Positions 52,401 through 64,000 of a DNA stretch of 64,000 nucleotides are shown piece by piece; position 1 is the first letter of the stretch, and every line of letters starts with the position of its first letter. The stretch comes from Paragonimus westermani (lineage: Eukaryota > Platyhelminthes > Trematoda > Plagiorchiida > Troglotrematidae), in assembly GCA_008508345.1 (NCBI GenBank), contig QNGE01000776.1, positions 1 through 64,000 of the forward strand, in the 5' to 3' direction. The notes below the pieces were generated by a model. The model did no database searches and had not been told where the DNA came from. It saw nothing but the letters and a program-made list of their open reading frames with translations. Made by a program: the position numbers and the translations under genes.

Positions 52401-55400
52401 GCAAGTGTTAGGTGAACACCCATATGTTCATGAGCACTTGACTGGAAATTATATATAGATATAGATATCTTCATATATAATTCTCAAGTATACATATATA
52501 GGGGAATTTATACCTTATCTTCTCTCGTAGACTACTCCAATTTTACTTCTAAGCTGCCTGTGCTATTACTGGACAAAGACTCCAGATAAATGGGTTACCC
52601 TCTGGTCGTTATGCTTGATAACTATGGTACCGTTCACATGGGTTGTATGTCGTACTGTAGATTACAAAATAAGCCATATGAGCACCCACGAGACAGCCTT
52701 CATTCATATCACTACCACCATTGTTAGTTCATTTGTGAACTCAATAAAATGCAGCGGATATAAACGGGGTTTCCTGTTTTTCTCGTGTAATGAACTGAGC
52801 TGATCAAATAGGAACACAGTACGCACTCTGTGATATATCGTAGCTAAACAGTCTGTAGCCATACGATTTTGTACCACCGTACGCCTGGTAGTAATCGTAA
52901 GAACGAAACGAAAATGAAGAAGTCTACCTAAAAAATTGGTTCATGCAAACAAACGGGGTTAATTAAAATATTTTAACTGGTTGAAAACTTTTGTATGACA
53001 AACCGCATCAGCAGCTTGGACAATCAAATATTTCAGAATTTAAATTGAATTCACTATGCATATTAGACTATGTCCTTTGCATCTAAAAAGCTTTACCAAA
53101 TTGTTTTTTAGACGGTAACACTGACGAAAACGAAAAGTCCACTAGAATGCGAAAATTCAATTAGGTTCATGTCTCACCAACTCAATATGTGACTATTCAC
53201 TGTAAATGACTTGAAGTTTATTGATTCTTAGTTGAAAAGTGCAAAATGTTCTTCATATCTGAACAGACTGTCTCCCGTATTCTTTTAGCACCACCATCCT
53301 GAACGAAAGTTTTTGATCAGTGCATTGCTGGATCAAGCTTATCAGAGAACAAAACTGTAACAGAGTAAAACTGTCCCCAAAACAATCTCCGGAGTTTTGC
53401 ACGCGTTGCTTACATTGTGGTACTATAAAATCCCCTTAATTGTTCTTTCAAAAACGCAGTGTAAACTACAGTATATGTCAGAATGGTTCATCCGGATTCT
53501 CGGCAGGACATTTACAGCAGATGAAATGAACGATTCATATCCACACATCTTGGAGATTAGTTGAGACGTGTACAGTCAGTAATTAGTGTTTAGTTGGCAG
53601 CAACTCATCCAAGTGTAAGTTCGATCAGTGTAATTTGTATATGTTAGTTGCCTCTCTTCTGTTGACCGGACAAACTGTCAGCATTCTAATGGGGCACCAG
53701 TACGTATCATTCACAATAATGTGAACGTACCCAACTAAACAAATGAGCAACGTACAATATTACATTTGATGGCAGCAGAATATCGTGATGATTCCGCCAA
53801 AAGATGAACAAAAACTTCAATGGAAGAAACCTCACCTGTACTTGTTTACTAGATACTGTGAACCAGCTGACGGTAACCAAATGGAACACTGTAGTATCAG
53901 TTCAGAACATCTTTTTCAACTTTTGCCTACAACCCAAAATGCTACACTGGCAAATCAAAAGTGTGAATCGGTTTGAAACTCAATATTTCTAAAACGGCTA
54001 CCCAATGATAGCTTCCACCGTGCTGAAATTACTTACAAATAAGGACGTGAATCGCTTGTATAAGTGGGACTTTGTCAGTTATGTGACAATAAGTTGAAAG
54101 GTGGATCTTATGGAAGTTGGAATTGTGAACATTATCAAAATGTTTTCTGTGAAAAACAGCCGCAGGAAGTAAGTCAGCAAGGCTGACTCATATGTTCATT
54201 CTATACATAGACACTTGTGGCTGTTTGAAGTAACAGTTGAATTTGATACATGTACTATTAACTATGCTACTGTCAGAAAAGAAATGATATAATTATTTGT
54301 GAGCCTGCACTTCAGGACCAAGTTAACCTTCACAGGGACAAAGTAAACAATATGTGTAGAGCTTGAGTCCGATTGTATTTAATTTGACCCTGAAATGACT
54401 GATTAGTCTGTAATATTTCTTCAACGCCTCTGGCAACAATGTCTACTTATCTATCTGCCACACACAGAGTATCTATCGGAACAATACCTGACCTACCTTC
54501 AATAGAGCAGCCAAAATAGAGAACAACGAGGTAACGTGTTTTTTTAGAGTTTAAGAGAAATAATTCGATTTTCTCATTCTTTTAATTCAATGTACGCGAC
54601 GTCTAGTTACTAACTGACTTTTGATAACTGGAACGCAGTGTGTTAATGACTGTGTGCATTCACCCATGTAAAATGGGATCAACAGTGTGCGCTTAAAGTA
54701 TCAGCCAATCTGTGTTTCTTCTCAAACATATCGGTGCAACTCTTAGGGAGTGTTTCACAAACCGTCTGTTTTAGAACAGCTTACACGAGTTACTAGTATT
54801 TCTGAAGTCTCCCCTCTGGGCAAATAAACACAAGATGGATTAACCGAATAAATAAGTTAATTCATGAAATTGACAACCAAATTTCTGTGCATGATTATCG
54901 AAAGGCCACAGGCAGTTGCTTTCTTTCTAGAAAACAGTAACATTTCTAACGTTAACTTTGACAGATTAATCGATTTTATATTGCTAACAGAAAACAAGTA
55001 CGTATTGTATGGTGCATGGTATTTTCAACAGTTGCGAGGGGCACTAGTTACCTAAAACCTCAGTAATATCATCGGCAATCGCAAAGCAAACACATTTTGT
55101 CAGATTGGACAGTGTATACGGAAGATTTCTAAGTGTACCACGTGCACACTGTTGCTAATTCAGTGTTTGGCTGTCCTACCAGCTTCATAGCAACAAAAAA
55201 ATTGATAGTTGCATGAATTAACTCTTTGGACGGTAGGCAATATTTTCAGAAAATCTGTAAGCTAGTGGACTAACTCATATCCTATGGAGATGTGTTGTGT
55301 TTCCAACGTGCAAAACAGACGGAAAAATGTAAGGTTACATTGTAGATATCGAACATAGTCATTCGTGAACAATGTACAATTTTTGGTGATCGGCCATGAT

Positions 55401-58400
55401 TGACACTCTACGGTAGCCTTCAAGGATACTGTACGCATCAATTCACAAAACAGTAAGTGTTCGTACAAAAGAATTCATTACCATAACAAAAGAGCGTATC
55501 GGAAACGCCAACATTCTTCGATTTGAGGTGTACAAAAATAAATCAACACTGGTTTTGGTGTCATTCCTTCAAACATTTCGTGAAACAGGTGATATGCTTA
55601 TTTAAACCGTATTTGTAGATGATGGCATATCGTTGTTTTGAAAAATGAAGCGTTTCTATCCCACCACACTTCATTACTTATAACCATACTGCCTACATCC
55701 GCATTCATTCGCTTCAGTTCAAAGTTAATCCAGAAACATTCAACAAATACGAAAAAATGTTTACCATAAAGTTTGCATTTATGCTCCACCAGTCGCTGCA
55801 ACGATTGTGTCAGCAAGCAAAGTTTGTACGCTTCCTAAAATTGAAAAAGTTAATATTACTCTATGTCTTATGAAACCACCAAGTAGGGCACACAAGCATT
55901 TGAAGACCACTCATGACCTCCGTAACGTTCAATACAGTCGGATATTTTTTCACAACATAATCGGTTCTAATGGACTACTAAAAACGTATACCTTCGAGAA
56001 ACATTATTCCAGTATAAAAATCACGTACATTTTCTCGTCAGATTTTTACTGTATACAACAGCCGATTTCATTTGTATCGAAGTCAAACAGTGCAATATCA
56101 GTTATGCTGCACACGTCAAGTCTGAACGTCACGCGGCTACAATGTAATGTGCACAGAAACTGATGTATGTGGAACAAAGCGGATAAATACAAGTCCGGAT
56201 GCTCACATCAAACGCAGAGTTGTTAGGATCACTAGAGTGATATTCTTCTTTTTTCTACGCGATTTAATGGCCATCACCCAACGAGTCCTGTGCGTTCTTC
56301 ATTCAACAAAACAAATTTGCCTGAGCCGTTGTCCGACTGGTTACTCACCCGCAAAAGAGATATTTCGAAAATGAAGGCAATTCGTGTGAGCTGTTTTAAA
56401 ACAGATTGTTTGTGGAACAATTCTTAGTAGTCGCACCGTAGAACGTGATAAGTTTAGAGGGAAACACAGGTTGGCCGACATTTTAAGCTCACAGTATTGA
56501 TGGTATTTCACATGGATGACAGCATACATTCATTTACACACTGTTATTTCTAAAACCAAAGTTGCAAACAGTTGTTTACCTTCATGTACTAAACAAACTT
56601 ACGTAGGCGCTTTGAATGGTATACTTCCGTAGTTTTCAGGGATACGTATTCAGTACCGGAGCAAAGGGATATTAAATTTTGTCGCACGAATATCGACAAC
56701 CTGATCCATCAGTCTTCCATGGATAAGTATTTTTTGTGTTTCATGTTATAGTATAATGAGGGTCCCTAGGAGGATGTACATTATGCGGAAAGTTTGGTTT
56801 CTAACTGCCACACAAAAGTATTTACAGGTAAGACGACTAGAGGACGGTAGTTTACTCGGACGATTTTCGAATTAGAATTGTAAGTGCTGGAAATAAAATG
56901 TTAGTAGTTTTGACGTATTTGGAGTTATTCAAGTGCAAATATTGTAGGTGATTTTGGAGAGAGCAAAGCAGATGGCACGCTTTGGGAGTCTTCTGTTCAA
57001 GATGAGGTAAGAGGTCGGACGAAGACAAAGTAATTATTTCTGACAAACCTCTTCCACAAAGGCAATCTGTGTGCAACGTTGCTCATTCAGCATCTCTACA
57101 ACCTACTAAAATGAACTTTGAAACATTTGTACTGCGTCAATCGTTTACCGTCAGTTAAGTTATACCTCTTTCTCTCCGAGGAACAAATTGGTTTCATTCG
57201 CATGAAAAATATACTGGCCTCCTCGATTGTATAATGTGGTGCAGCTGAAGATTTTGATCGAACGACAAGGCAAGTGGTGAAACAGCTTTGTCCGATCAGA
57301 TTAAAAAACTATCCAGTCAGTTAAATTCAGTCCGATCGTCGGTTGACTTTCATCCGTTAACTATGTAGTTGACTAAAGTAACGTTCAAAATCGTCTGTAA
57401 TGGTCTGGTAATCAACTGAAAGTGCAGAAACGCTGCCCCTCGAAAGCTAAGTTGGCTGGGACTCAATAACTTGATAAAAACTGAGCACAATATCATGTTG
57501 ACTCTTGTCCTCAGCCCTTGTAACCAACACATCGTTTCTGTTGACAGTTACTAATTGATCGAAAGTGACTTGGGTCGCCAAGTTTTAGCCTAATTAGAAC
57601 AGTAGTAGGGCATGTGGAAGGAACCTCTCTTTGGAACCTGCATATATACATTTTGACTAGCTGATGCAATCTCGAAACATGAACTGTACTTTGCACAGCA
57701 GTCATGCTGTTAGGATTTGTTATTATTGGCAAAACATGTATAAACCATAACACACATGTTAAATATCGTTGGAAGTGTACATGTCATTTCTTAAACATAT
57801 GTGTTTGCTTATGTAAATACTTAATTTCAGTTTCCAATTGTCCAATTTATTCAGGCTGCATACACACCAATATAACAGTTATATTCCACTAGAAATTCCA
57901 AGGGACACGAATTGCTATATCATTACATTTCGTACACTCACATCAGTCCGAAATGTACGAATGTGGATTGTTTTTATATATCATTGTATGCCTAAACAGC
58001 TAGCAGCAAGTGAACTACAAGCTATCAGTTGAAAATAGATTTACTAATGCCCGGTTTTTAAATCTTCTCAGTCATCTTTTAGAATGCAGAAACTGTCGCA
58101 TATTGAATTCCAAAACAATAATTAATAACATATTCGAAACACGAACGATTTCTTCAGAAACCTCAAATTCGTTTCAACACTAACAAAAACCTAAGCAATC
58201 GATTATGATTACGTAAATTCCAGACAGGTTTAGAAAACACGTTACATTTTTGTCATTTAATCTAAATGACTTTTTTTTGCTAAATAACCCAGTAGGACTG
58301 CCATAGAAGTGGTACGTTTGTCAGCTTGTTGGTCAGATTGGACAAGGTTCAAATCAAATACACCTCACAAATTTAGAGGTAACTAAACATTAGTAATCAG

Positions 58401-59570
58401 ATACGGCATGTGAGTAACAATTAGTTGTACAAATAGAATTTTGTGTTTTGGTTCAGTGAGAGTTCTGAACAGGAGAGAAAAGTTAATTAAGCAAATGAAA
58501 AACAGAATGCGTATAACAAACGATAAGAATGGCTCACATAAATCGAATGTAAAATTAACTACTGGGAGTAACCGGCCATTTGTATCTACAACAATTATTT
58601 AGATGATACAAACCGTTAGTATGTGATGGGCAGTAATTTTGTGAATAAAAATGGAAACGAATTTTAGCTCCTTTGAAGAAAACCTATTAGTCTGCTGATA
58701 AAGCAGATTTTTGGACATTCTGTACAGCTGAATTTACTGTTACCAAGACTGTGTTAGAGTTAGGCCGAAGAGTTATGTGAAACAAACACTATGACCAACT
58801 TCAGTTCGTTGTTCCGCTGGACTACAGATAAACTGATGAGTAATATTAGTTGTAGACAGGTCAAGCAAAAAATACACTAGGGATACTTTGGCTGTATCTA
58901 GAACAGGATAGTTTTTCAACTATGTCAAAAGAATTCTCAACACAGTCAGAACGATTATTTCGTTCACTGGTTTTCCGATGATCATTCTACCACTGAAGAA
59001 TAAAGTTCTGGTTCACACCATGTGTGCGGTGGTTTACTCGCTCACTTGCAATTGCTCAATGGACTAGGAGGGTCATACGATTCGCTATTCAATTACAGGA
59101 AACAACTATCACCCAGTATTGGCCTGGACAGACGAAAAAATCAATCACGAGTGCCTTTTTAGGTCATCGAGCTGACAGCAGTCCTCGGGTTAACATGAAG
59201 TGATCATTCGCTTTTCTCTGTAAACTTCTTTGGAGCCGATCAAACTTCCGTCACCAACAAGCATTATCTATTGCTCAAGTTATCATATTCTGTTAAACAG
59301 GTCAACCTTGTGTTTGGGGAGAGAAGTTCATTCAATTGTTTCGGCTGCCTTGCTCATTAATTTACTCACGCGGCAGATATGTAGAAAGCTAACAACCACC
59401 TGGCTTTCAGGTAAGTAATATAGTGAGATGTCAGTGCGGCTCTTGATCAATATCAAACTCTACATATGGCTGTTTTTACTTTGGTGTCCCGGAAATGTAA
59501 CAGCGTGCTGAAACTATCCCAGATACCTCGCTGTCACAATTCACGTAGTATAAGTCGTTGGGGAGTTTTG

Positions 59571-59608
59571 GGACAGTTGAGACAGCTGAACAGTTGAGAC
59601 AGTTGAAG
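59571..59608. repeat. Imperfect tandem repeat of about 9-10 bp
   Basis: Four adjoining versions of GACAGTTGA (GGACAGTTGA, GACAGCTGAA, CAGTTGAGA, CAGTTGAAG). Confidence 0.75.
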
Positions 59609-62600
59609 CATCCAGAAATCCACCTAAGCGTGTTGTAAACCTGTTATCCATAAATTCGGGCAAATCCCAGTTTGAGGCAATGTCATTTTGTTCGCAATTT
59701 TTGACCAACACCGACGAAAACGAATGTCAGGGACTCAAGCACGAGTTCGAAACGTTTGAAAACAGCTGCGTAAAGTTCTAGATTAGGCAAAAAGCAAAAC
59801 GTATCTCCTGAACCATGATTCATAACTACGAAATTGTCCGACATATCGTTCAACTGAATAATCTGTTGATTCCTTTCGAGTTTTGCACTTCGAACAGATT
59901 GCACTCATTCTATCCTCCGGGTTAAGGTCTGGAGCTTAATTAGTGAACAGTGCAGACTATACAGGTTATGTAGTCTCGGGACTGGGTGAACAGCTGCGCT
60001 TTTTTGTAAATACAGACCTGACAACCGAGTAGAGTTGGAAACAAGTGTAGCCGACGAATTGCGAGTATGCACTTGAAACCACACCACCACGTTTAAATAC
60101 CTTGACCCAGAGTCCACAGATGTACGGACTTTCAAATTTTAATATTTCGGTGTTCCGTTAATGGTATCAAGGTTGAGCTGTCGATAGCACAGACTAGCTA
60201 AATGTTCGACAGACTTACAGAACCGATGCAACAAAGTATGGCCAGTAATTGCCTTAAGAACGATTTCTGTTTGGCCGGGGCTCAAGATGATACTCGCGCA
60301 TATAGCATATGCATAGCATTAACAGACATTGGGCAGTTGTTTACAAACTTACTGATAGATGAACCTATCAGGTATCTACTACGATTTGTCAAGTCATGCA
60401 AGATGAATCTGGAAATCAAAAAAAGTGAACTAGAGCTGCATTAGGTCTTAAATTAAAAAATAATCTTTAAATTCAACTTGATGTTGCCCTCCTGGGCAGG
60501 TTAAGTGATCTCATGTTTGTTGTCAAGCTAGAAGCAAAAGTTGTAGATGAACGACATTCTAATGTCTTATATACCTTGAGTTGGTAATTAATCGATATCG
60601 GACCTGTGACTTCCTATAACAGATAGACTGTTGTAGTGCAAATATGATACTCAGTCACACAAAGAAACCGAGGGTCAGCTTTCGTTCTTGGCTATTGAAA
60701 TAGCTAAGATGTTGGGTGGATGTTATCGGGGATAAGAGAGTAGATGGAATACTTGGTACATTCAGTGTGAGGGCGACATTTCAAGGGTGTACAAAATGGT
60801 ATTGATGCTTAAACCTTTCAACCGAACCAGACCGCTTTGAACAGGCGACATATCAGAGAATGCACTGTCTTATTTACGAGAGACTTTCATTACTGAAGTT
60901 CATCCGGAAGAATTTGTAAGGAGTTGAACAAGACGAGTTTGCTTGAACACCAGTTCTGTAAGTATCGCTTGTGATAAGGTAGTTTGTATGTAATCAATTT
61001 ATAAGCTGTTTACACCATGTTATTATGGATAATACTCCATCCAGACTATCTCAACCTGATGAGTGCAAACAAGGACGACAAGGATCGTGAAGTAGCGGCT
61101 TGAGGGTGTGAATCTAGAAGCAGTACAAACATCACTTCGAGGACTTGCGGTGGTAGTCAGCGCAAACCAGCACTCATAGACGGATTGGGTTTATCCACAT
61201 AAACGGTATGGGAATAAGCTATAACTCAATTATATTCCGTTCGTTTTATTCATGGGAGTGGTTTAAATAAGTAACTTCACTTTTCAGATGTCAGTTTCTG
61301 AGCGCTGGACTTCAAAGAATATATCGATTTTGGGGAGTGTTTTGGTCATCTGGCTGAGCACAACATGGGCACTTTTCAATAAGTCTTCAGCCCAAAATAA
61401 GCTTGACAGCAAACCATCGCTGTTGTTTGTGAAATAGCTCGGCCAACTCTTTAACAACGCTCTTCTTTCGGTAAAAATTTTATGGCAGGATATTGCTTAG
61501 AAATTGCTCAATTTTGAGACATAAAATTCGGAACAGGTCGGTGATTGATCAGGGCAAGATCAGAAATGATCCTGGGTTGATGAACGATATGTGACCTCAC
61601 AGCCTTTAAAACAGGAAGTACAACAGTTTTTTCAACTATCTCAGTAGAGAAGAAGTTAGGCTGACTTCTTTCTCATCTGGAAAGGGGCCGTTTCATCCTT
61701 GTTGTCGAAACAAACCAAGGTAACCCAGTGTCTGGAATATAGCTTTTTAGGAAGCTATTTCAAAGAACTCTCGTAAACGAATTCTAAGAACTGACCATTG
61801 GTTTTTCAAAAACTTCTCGTTAACGAAGCGGTTTAAAGTTGAGAGGAATTTTTCAGACAGCATTTCGTGGGCCACTGTTAAAAATTAACAAAACATTCGC
61901 TAACCAATCTAAACATATTGGTTAAATCAACAAATTTAATATTGAGATTTTATCTGTAACACTGTCAAAGCAGTCTACGGTGACTGCCTATAACCTCTAC
62001 ATGCGATCGATGAGTAGGTCGGTAAATGTGGTCTCTCCAAACTTACCCAATCAAGGTTGATCACGTGCAAGCCCATGGCACTCAGTCATGTTGAACGTAA
62101 TTCGTCGACCGTGGGTATTTGCTACCTGCTGCCCATTTTCGAGTAGGATGTTCAGCGTTGTTCGGAATTCGACTTAAGTGTGCACATCAATCAACCACTG
62201 AAGGTCAGTATGACCGCCAACAAGAACGGCTAACGACGGTCTGGCAGCGACCTCTGGTAGAACGCTTATGGGAGTATTGATTACCATGTGTGTGTCTGTG
62301 AATTATCCAGGCTGATCGGTGTTGTAGGAATACATATTTCTTTAGACAGAAAAATGTATGCAGACTGTGAGATACCCCACGGCTATAGTCAAATCACACT
62401 GCTGTTTATCATGGTTTTTCTAACACGCTTATAGGTTGAATACCAAAGTAGACTGAATAAGCAACTCTATTAATGAATATTGTTATTTTGCAAACTGTTT
62501 AGTGTAGTGAAGGTAAAAGTAATAGGCTAGTTAGAAGAAACCACACAGTAAAGTCAATGAGCTTTCGAGAATGTTGTGGAGCTCAAACCCTTGAAAGACT

Positions 62601-62819
62601 CAGTTCCGCCAGTAAATCGTAATGCTGTTCGGCTTGTCTGTTTGATCTGAAGTTTATAAAACTTGGTTTTTGTACAAAAAGAGCGAAATACTGTTATTCA
62701 AATGGATTCTCATGGAACTTGATGTTGTCAGTGCGTACGACAAGCTGCATGCACTACTATCAACAGTAACAAAAATTGAGTATAATACGATGAAATTAAC
62801 AGAAATTTTTCGGAAGAGA

Positions 62820-62895
62820 CCCAACTGCGGAAAATCTGGTCTTCGGCTGGATTCAAACCAGCCTAGGCGCAGCAAACGTTCCACCGACTGACAAC
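62820..62895 (-). repeat. tRNA-like arm, possible SINE fragment
   Basis: On the minus strand GGCTGG-TTTGAAT-CCAGCC (62863-62845) forms a perfect 6-bp stem with a 7-nt loop. It resembles a tRNA T-arm and contains a near-consensus B box (GGTTTGAATCC). Upstream TGGCTTGGTTG is only a poor A box, and a full cloverleaf does not close. The surrounding 400 bp look less A+T-rich than the rest of the intron, in line with an inserted element. Confidence 0.35.
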
Positions 62896-63893
62896 CAAGC
62901 CACTCCGAAGGCTCAGAAAATTCACATTTGGACATACTTACACACCCAACTAATTGTGACATACGGAATCCGCCAGACGATCTAAAAGACTGTCTGCCTA
63001 AGCAAGCTGTTTTGAAAAGTTCAAGCTGGAATCCACTAAGGCCACCAATGAGCATTGGCATTGTATTACTGATAAGTAGTTTGCCAAATTTGTTAATTTA
63101 GGTACAAATTATCAAATCTTTTAAATTAATTATCAGAAATTATCCAAAAAACGGTGTCAAGACCAAAGTGAATGAAAGCATAAGTTGTACATTTACTTGA
63201 TAGATGACTCGTACGCAAATCAGTTTGTGCAGTTTATTTCAAACACAGGAGTTTCCTTAGATCGGTGTGAATGGCGACAACGTTCAACGGACCTGCACGA
63301 AAGAATTCACGCCGATTTTGTGTTTCTCGGCAGCACCTTTATTTGGGTACCTGAAATATCCTAACTGATTTGCTTCGAGCAAACGAACCCTCGTGTTAAC
63401 CTCCACAGTTATATCTATTCTGTGTGACGGCACATTAGTGTATTTCAAATCTTTGATTATTTTCTCTATTTTCATACTCAGGATAAATCTTTACACTGTA
63501 ACACATCGATGACCACTGTGGTCATGGCTGTCACTTGAATAAGTTAAGCTTTCTCTGATCAGCACAGAAGTGGAAGAAGAGCTGTCAACGGATTTTCAAA
63601 CTACCATTCTTACCCAATCGTACAGGTCAAAAACGCACATTTCTGACGAAACACTGTTTTCATGTGTTTCATTGTTCTAGATTTTTTCGATTATCTGCCA
63701 GCAGTTTTCTCAAAGTTTCTTTCTATTCACATTCGTATAACCCCCATCACATTTCCTGCAATCAACACAGAGACAGGGAAGTCCAAGCATAGGTCTGTCT
63801 TTATTATTTGTCAATAGGCTTATGAACACATTTTAATGAACGGTTCTGATTAATTTTGGATGACCACCACTTGTTATGTGCCTTTGTTTACAG

Positions 63894-64000
63894 GAGGAAT
63901 ATTCAAGACTGGGTTTCTAAGAAATTTTTGCAAACCTGCTACTATGACAAAGATCATCCGGAGTACAAATATTGTCCAATATTCAAGTTTTCAACTATAT
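63894..64000 (+). CDS. P2X: P2X receptor, exon 5 (start; continues past the window)
   Basis: After a TTTACAG acceptor the frame gives R-R-NIQDWVSKKFLQTCYYDK, then DHPEYKYCPIFKFSTI at the window edge. Vertebrate P2X4 has RNILPNITTTYLKSCIYDAK followed by CPIFRLG here. The two cysteines form the fourth ectodomain disulfide pair. The first base completes AGG with the last two bases of exon 4. The GGxI-WxCxLD region, the second ATP-binding side (N-R-K residues), TM2 and the C-terminal YxxxK motif must lie to the right. Confidence 0.95.

Larger units (their letters stand above)
43542..63893 (+). other. P2X intron 4 (20.4 kb)
   Basis: GTAGGC donor at 43542 and a pyrimidine-rich GTTTACAG acceptor ending at 63893; joining them keeps the P2X frame. 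Inside I find no further exon and no recognisable transposon protein. Plus and minus frames reach at most 118-135 codons, as expected by chance, for example minus 45844-46161, plus 55807-56163 and minus 62654-63061. Repeats of note are listed separately: the fold-back at 46.8 kb, an inverted repeat at 49.4 kb, a short tandem repeat at 59.6 kb and a tRNA-like arm at 62.85 kb. Confidence 0.88.

Noticed and set aside
52440..52505. ATATATAGATATAGATATC-type A+T-rich stretch
   Set aside because: It is simple low-complexity DNA. Its palindromic look follows from composition and there is no sign of an element.
55807..56163. 118-codon plus frame in intron 4
   Set aside because: It has biased, low-complexity content and no motif, and it is most likely chance.
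61056..61090. CTGATGAGTGCAAACAAGGA resembling a hammerhead core
   Set aside because: The GAAA side reads GACA, helix II does not close and the flanks do not pair.
1..64000. CRISPR arrays, rRNA genes, intact tRNA genes and operons
   Set aside because: No regularly spaced direct repeats, rRNA motifs or complete cloverleaf were seen. The window is eukaryotic.

Overview
This looks like nuclear DNA of a flatworm (Platyhelminthes), most likely a parasitic trematode or tapeworm. Four things point there: a P2X receptor gene with tiny 5' introns and very large later introns, short GT-AG introns of 47 and 56 bp, a Penelope-like element, and CR1, RTE, Ty3 and BEL/Pao families of the kind common in flatworm genomes. 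The species cannot be told from the sequence alone. Nothing prokaryotic is present (no operons, CRISPR arrays or ribosomal genes).

Layout. Positions 1-33.6 kb are a dense pile of retroelements. From left to right: the 3' end of a BEL/Pao element with the start of its LTR; two RTE-type non-LTR elements on the minus strand (a fragment at 0.91-1.54 kb and a longer decayed copy at 1.54-5.4 kb); a Ty3/gypsy Gag relic (5.87-6.63 kb); the 3' tail of another RTE on the plus strand; and a third RTE keeping only its 5' part (7.46-8.6 kb). Next comes a structurally complete CR1-type LINE (10.04-14.56 kb, minus strand) whose ORF1 and ORF2 are both open. It is followed by the 3' stub of a second CR1, unassigned DNA, a badly decayed Ty3/gypsy (18.9-21.7 kb), and a Penelope-like element with an inverted 3' segment at its 5' side and a 204-N assembly gap (22.2-24.2 kb). 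Three CR1 relics follow (25.8-26.2, 27.25-28.93 and 28.93-33.56 kb); the last two abut tail to tail.

The only host gene I can support begins at 33,996 on the plus strand: a P2X ATP-gated cation channel. Five exons are visible and join in frame (33,996-34,117; 34,165-34,393; 34,450-34,525; 43,355-43,541; 63,894 to the window edge), giving about 240 residues. They cover the N-terminus, TM1, the ATP-binding SVTTKVKG segment, the cysteine-rich head domain, the NFTLLIK segment and the fourth disulfide pair. The remaining ectodomain, TM2 and C-terminus lie beyond the right edge. The introns grow from 47 and 56 bp to 8.8 and 20.4 kb, so almost all of 34.5-63.9 kb is P2X intron. These introns look richer in A+T and hold one LINE relic, one clear fold-back repeat, one tRNA-like arm and only short chance-level reading frames.

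How it fits together: the left half records successive insertions of self-copying elements, of which only one CR1 copy looks recent enough to have been active. The right half is a single long-intron channel gene whose start lies about 430 bp from the 5' end of an old CR1 copy pointing the other way. I found no clearly new biological system. The most interesting points are the P2X gene structure, the AUG-less ORF2 of the intact CR1, and the inverted architecture of the Penelope element.
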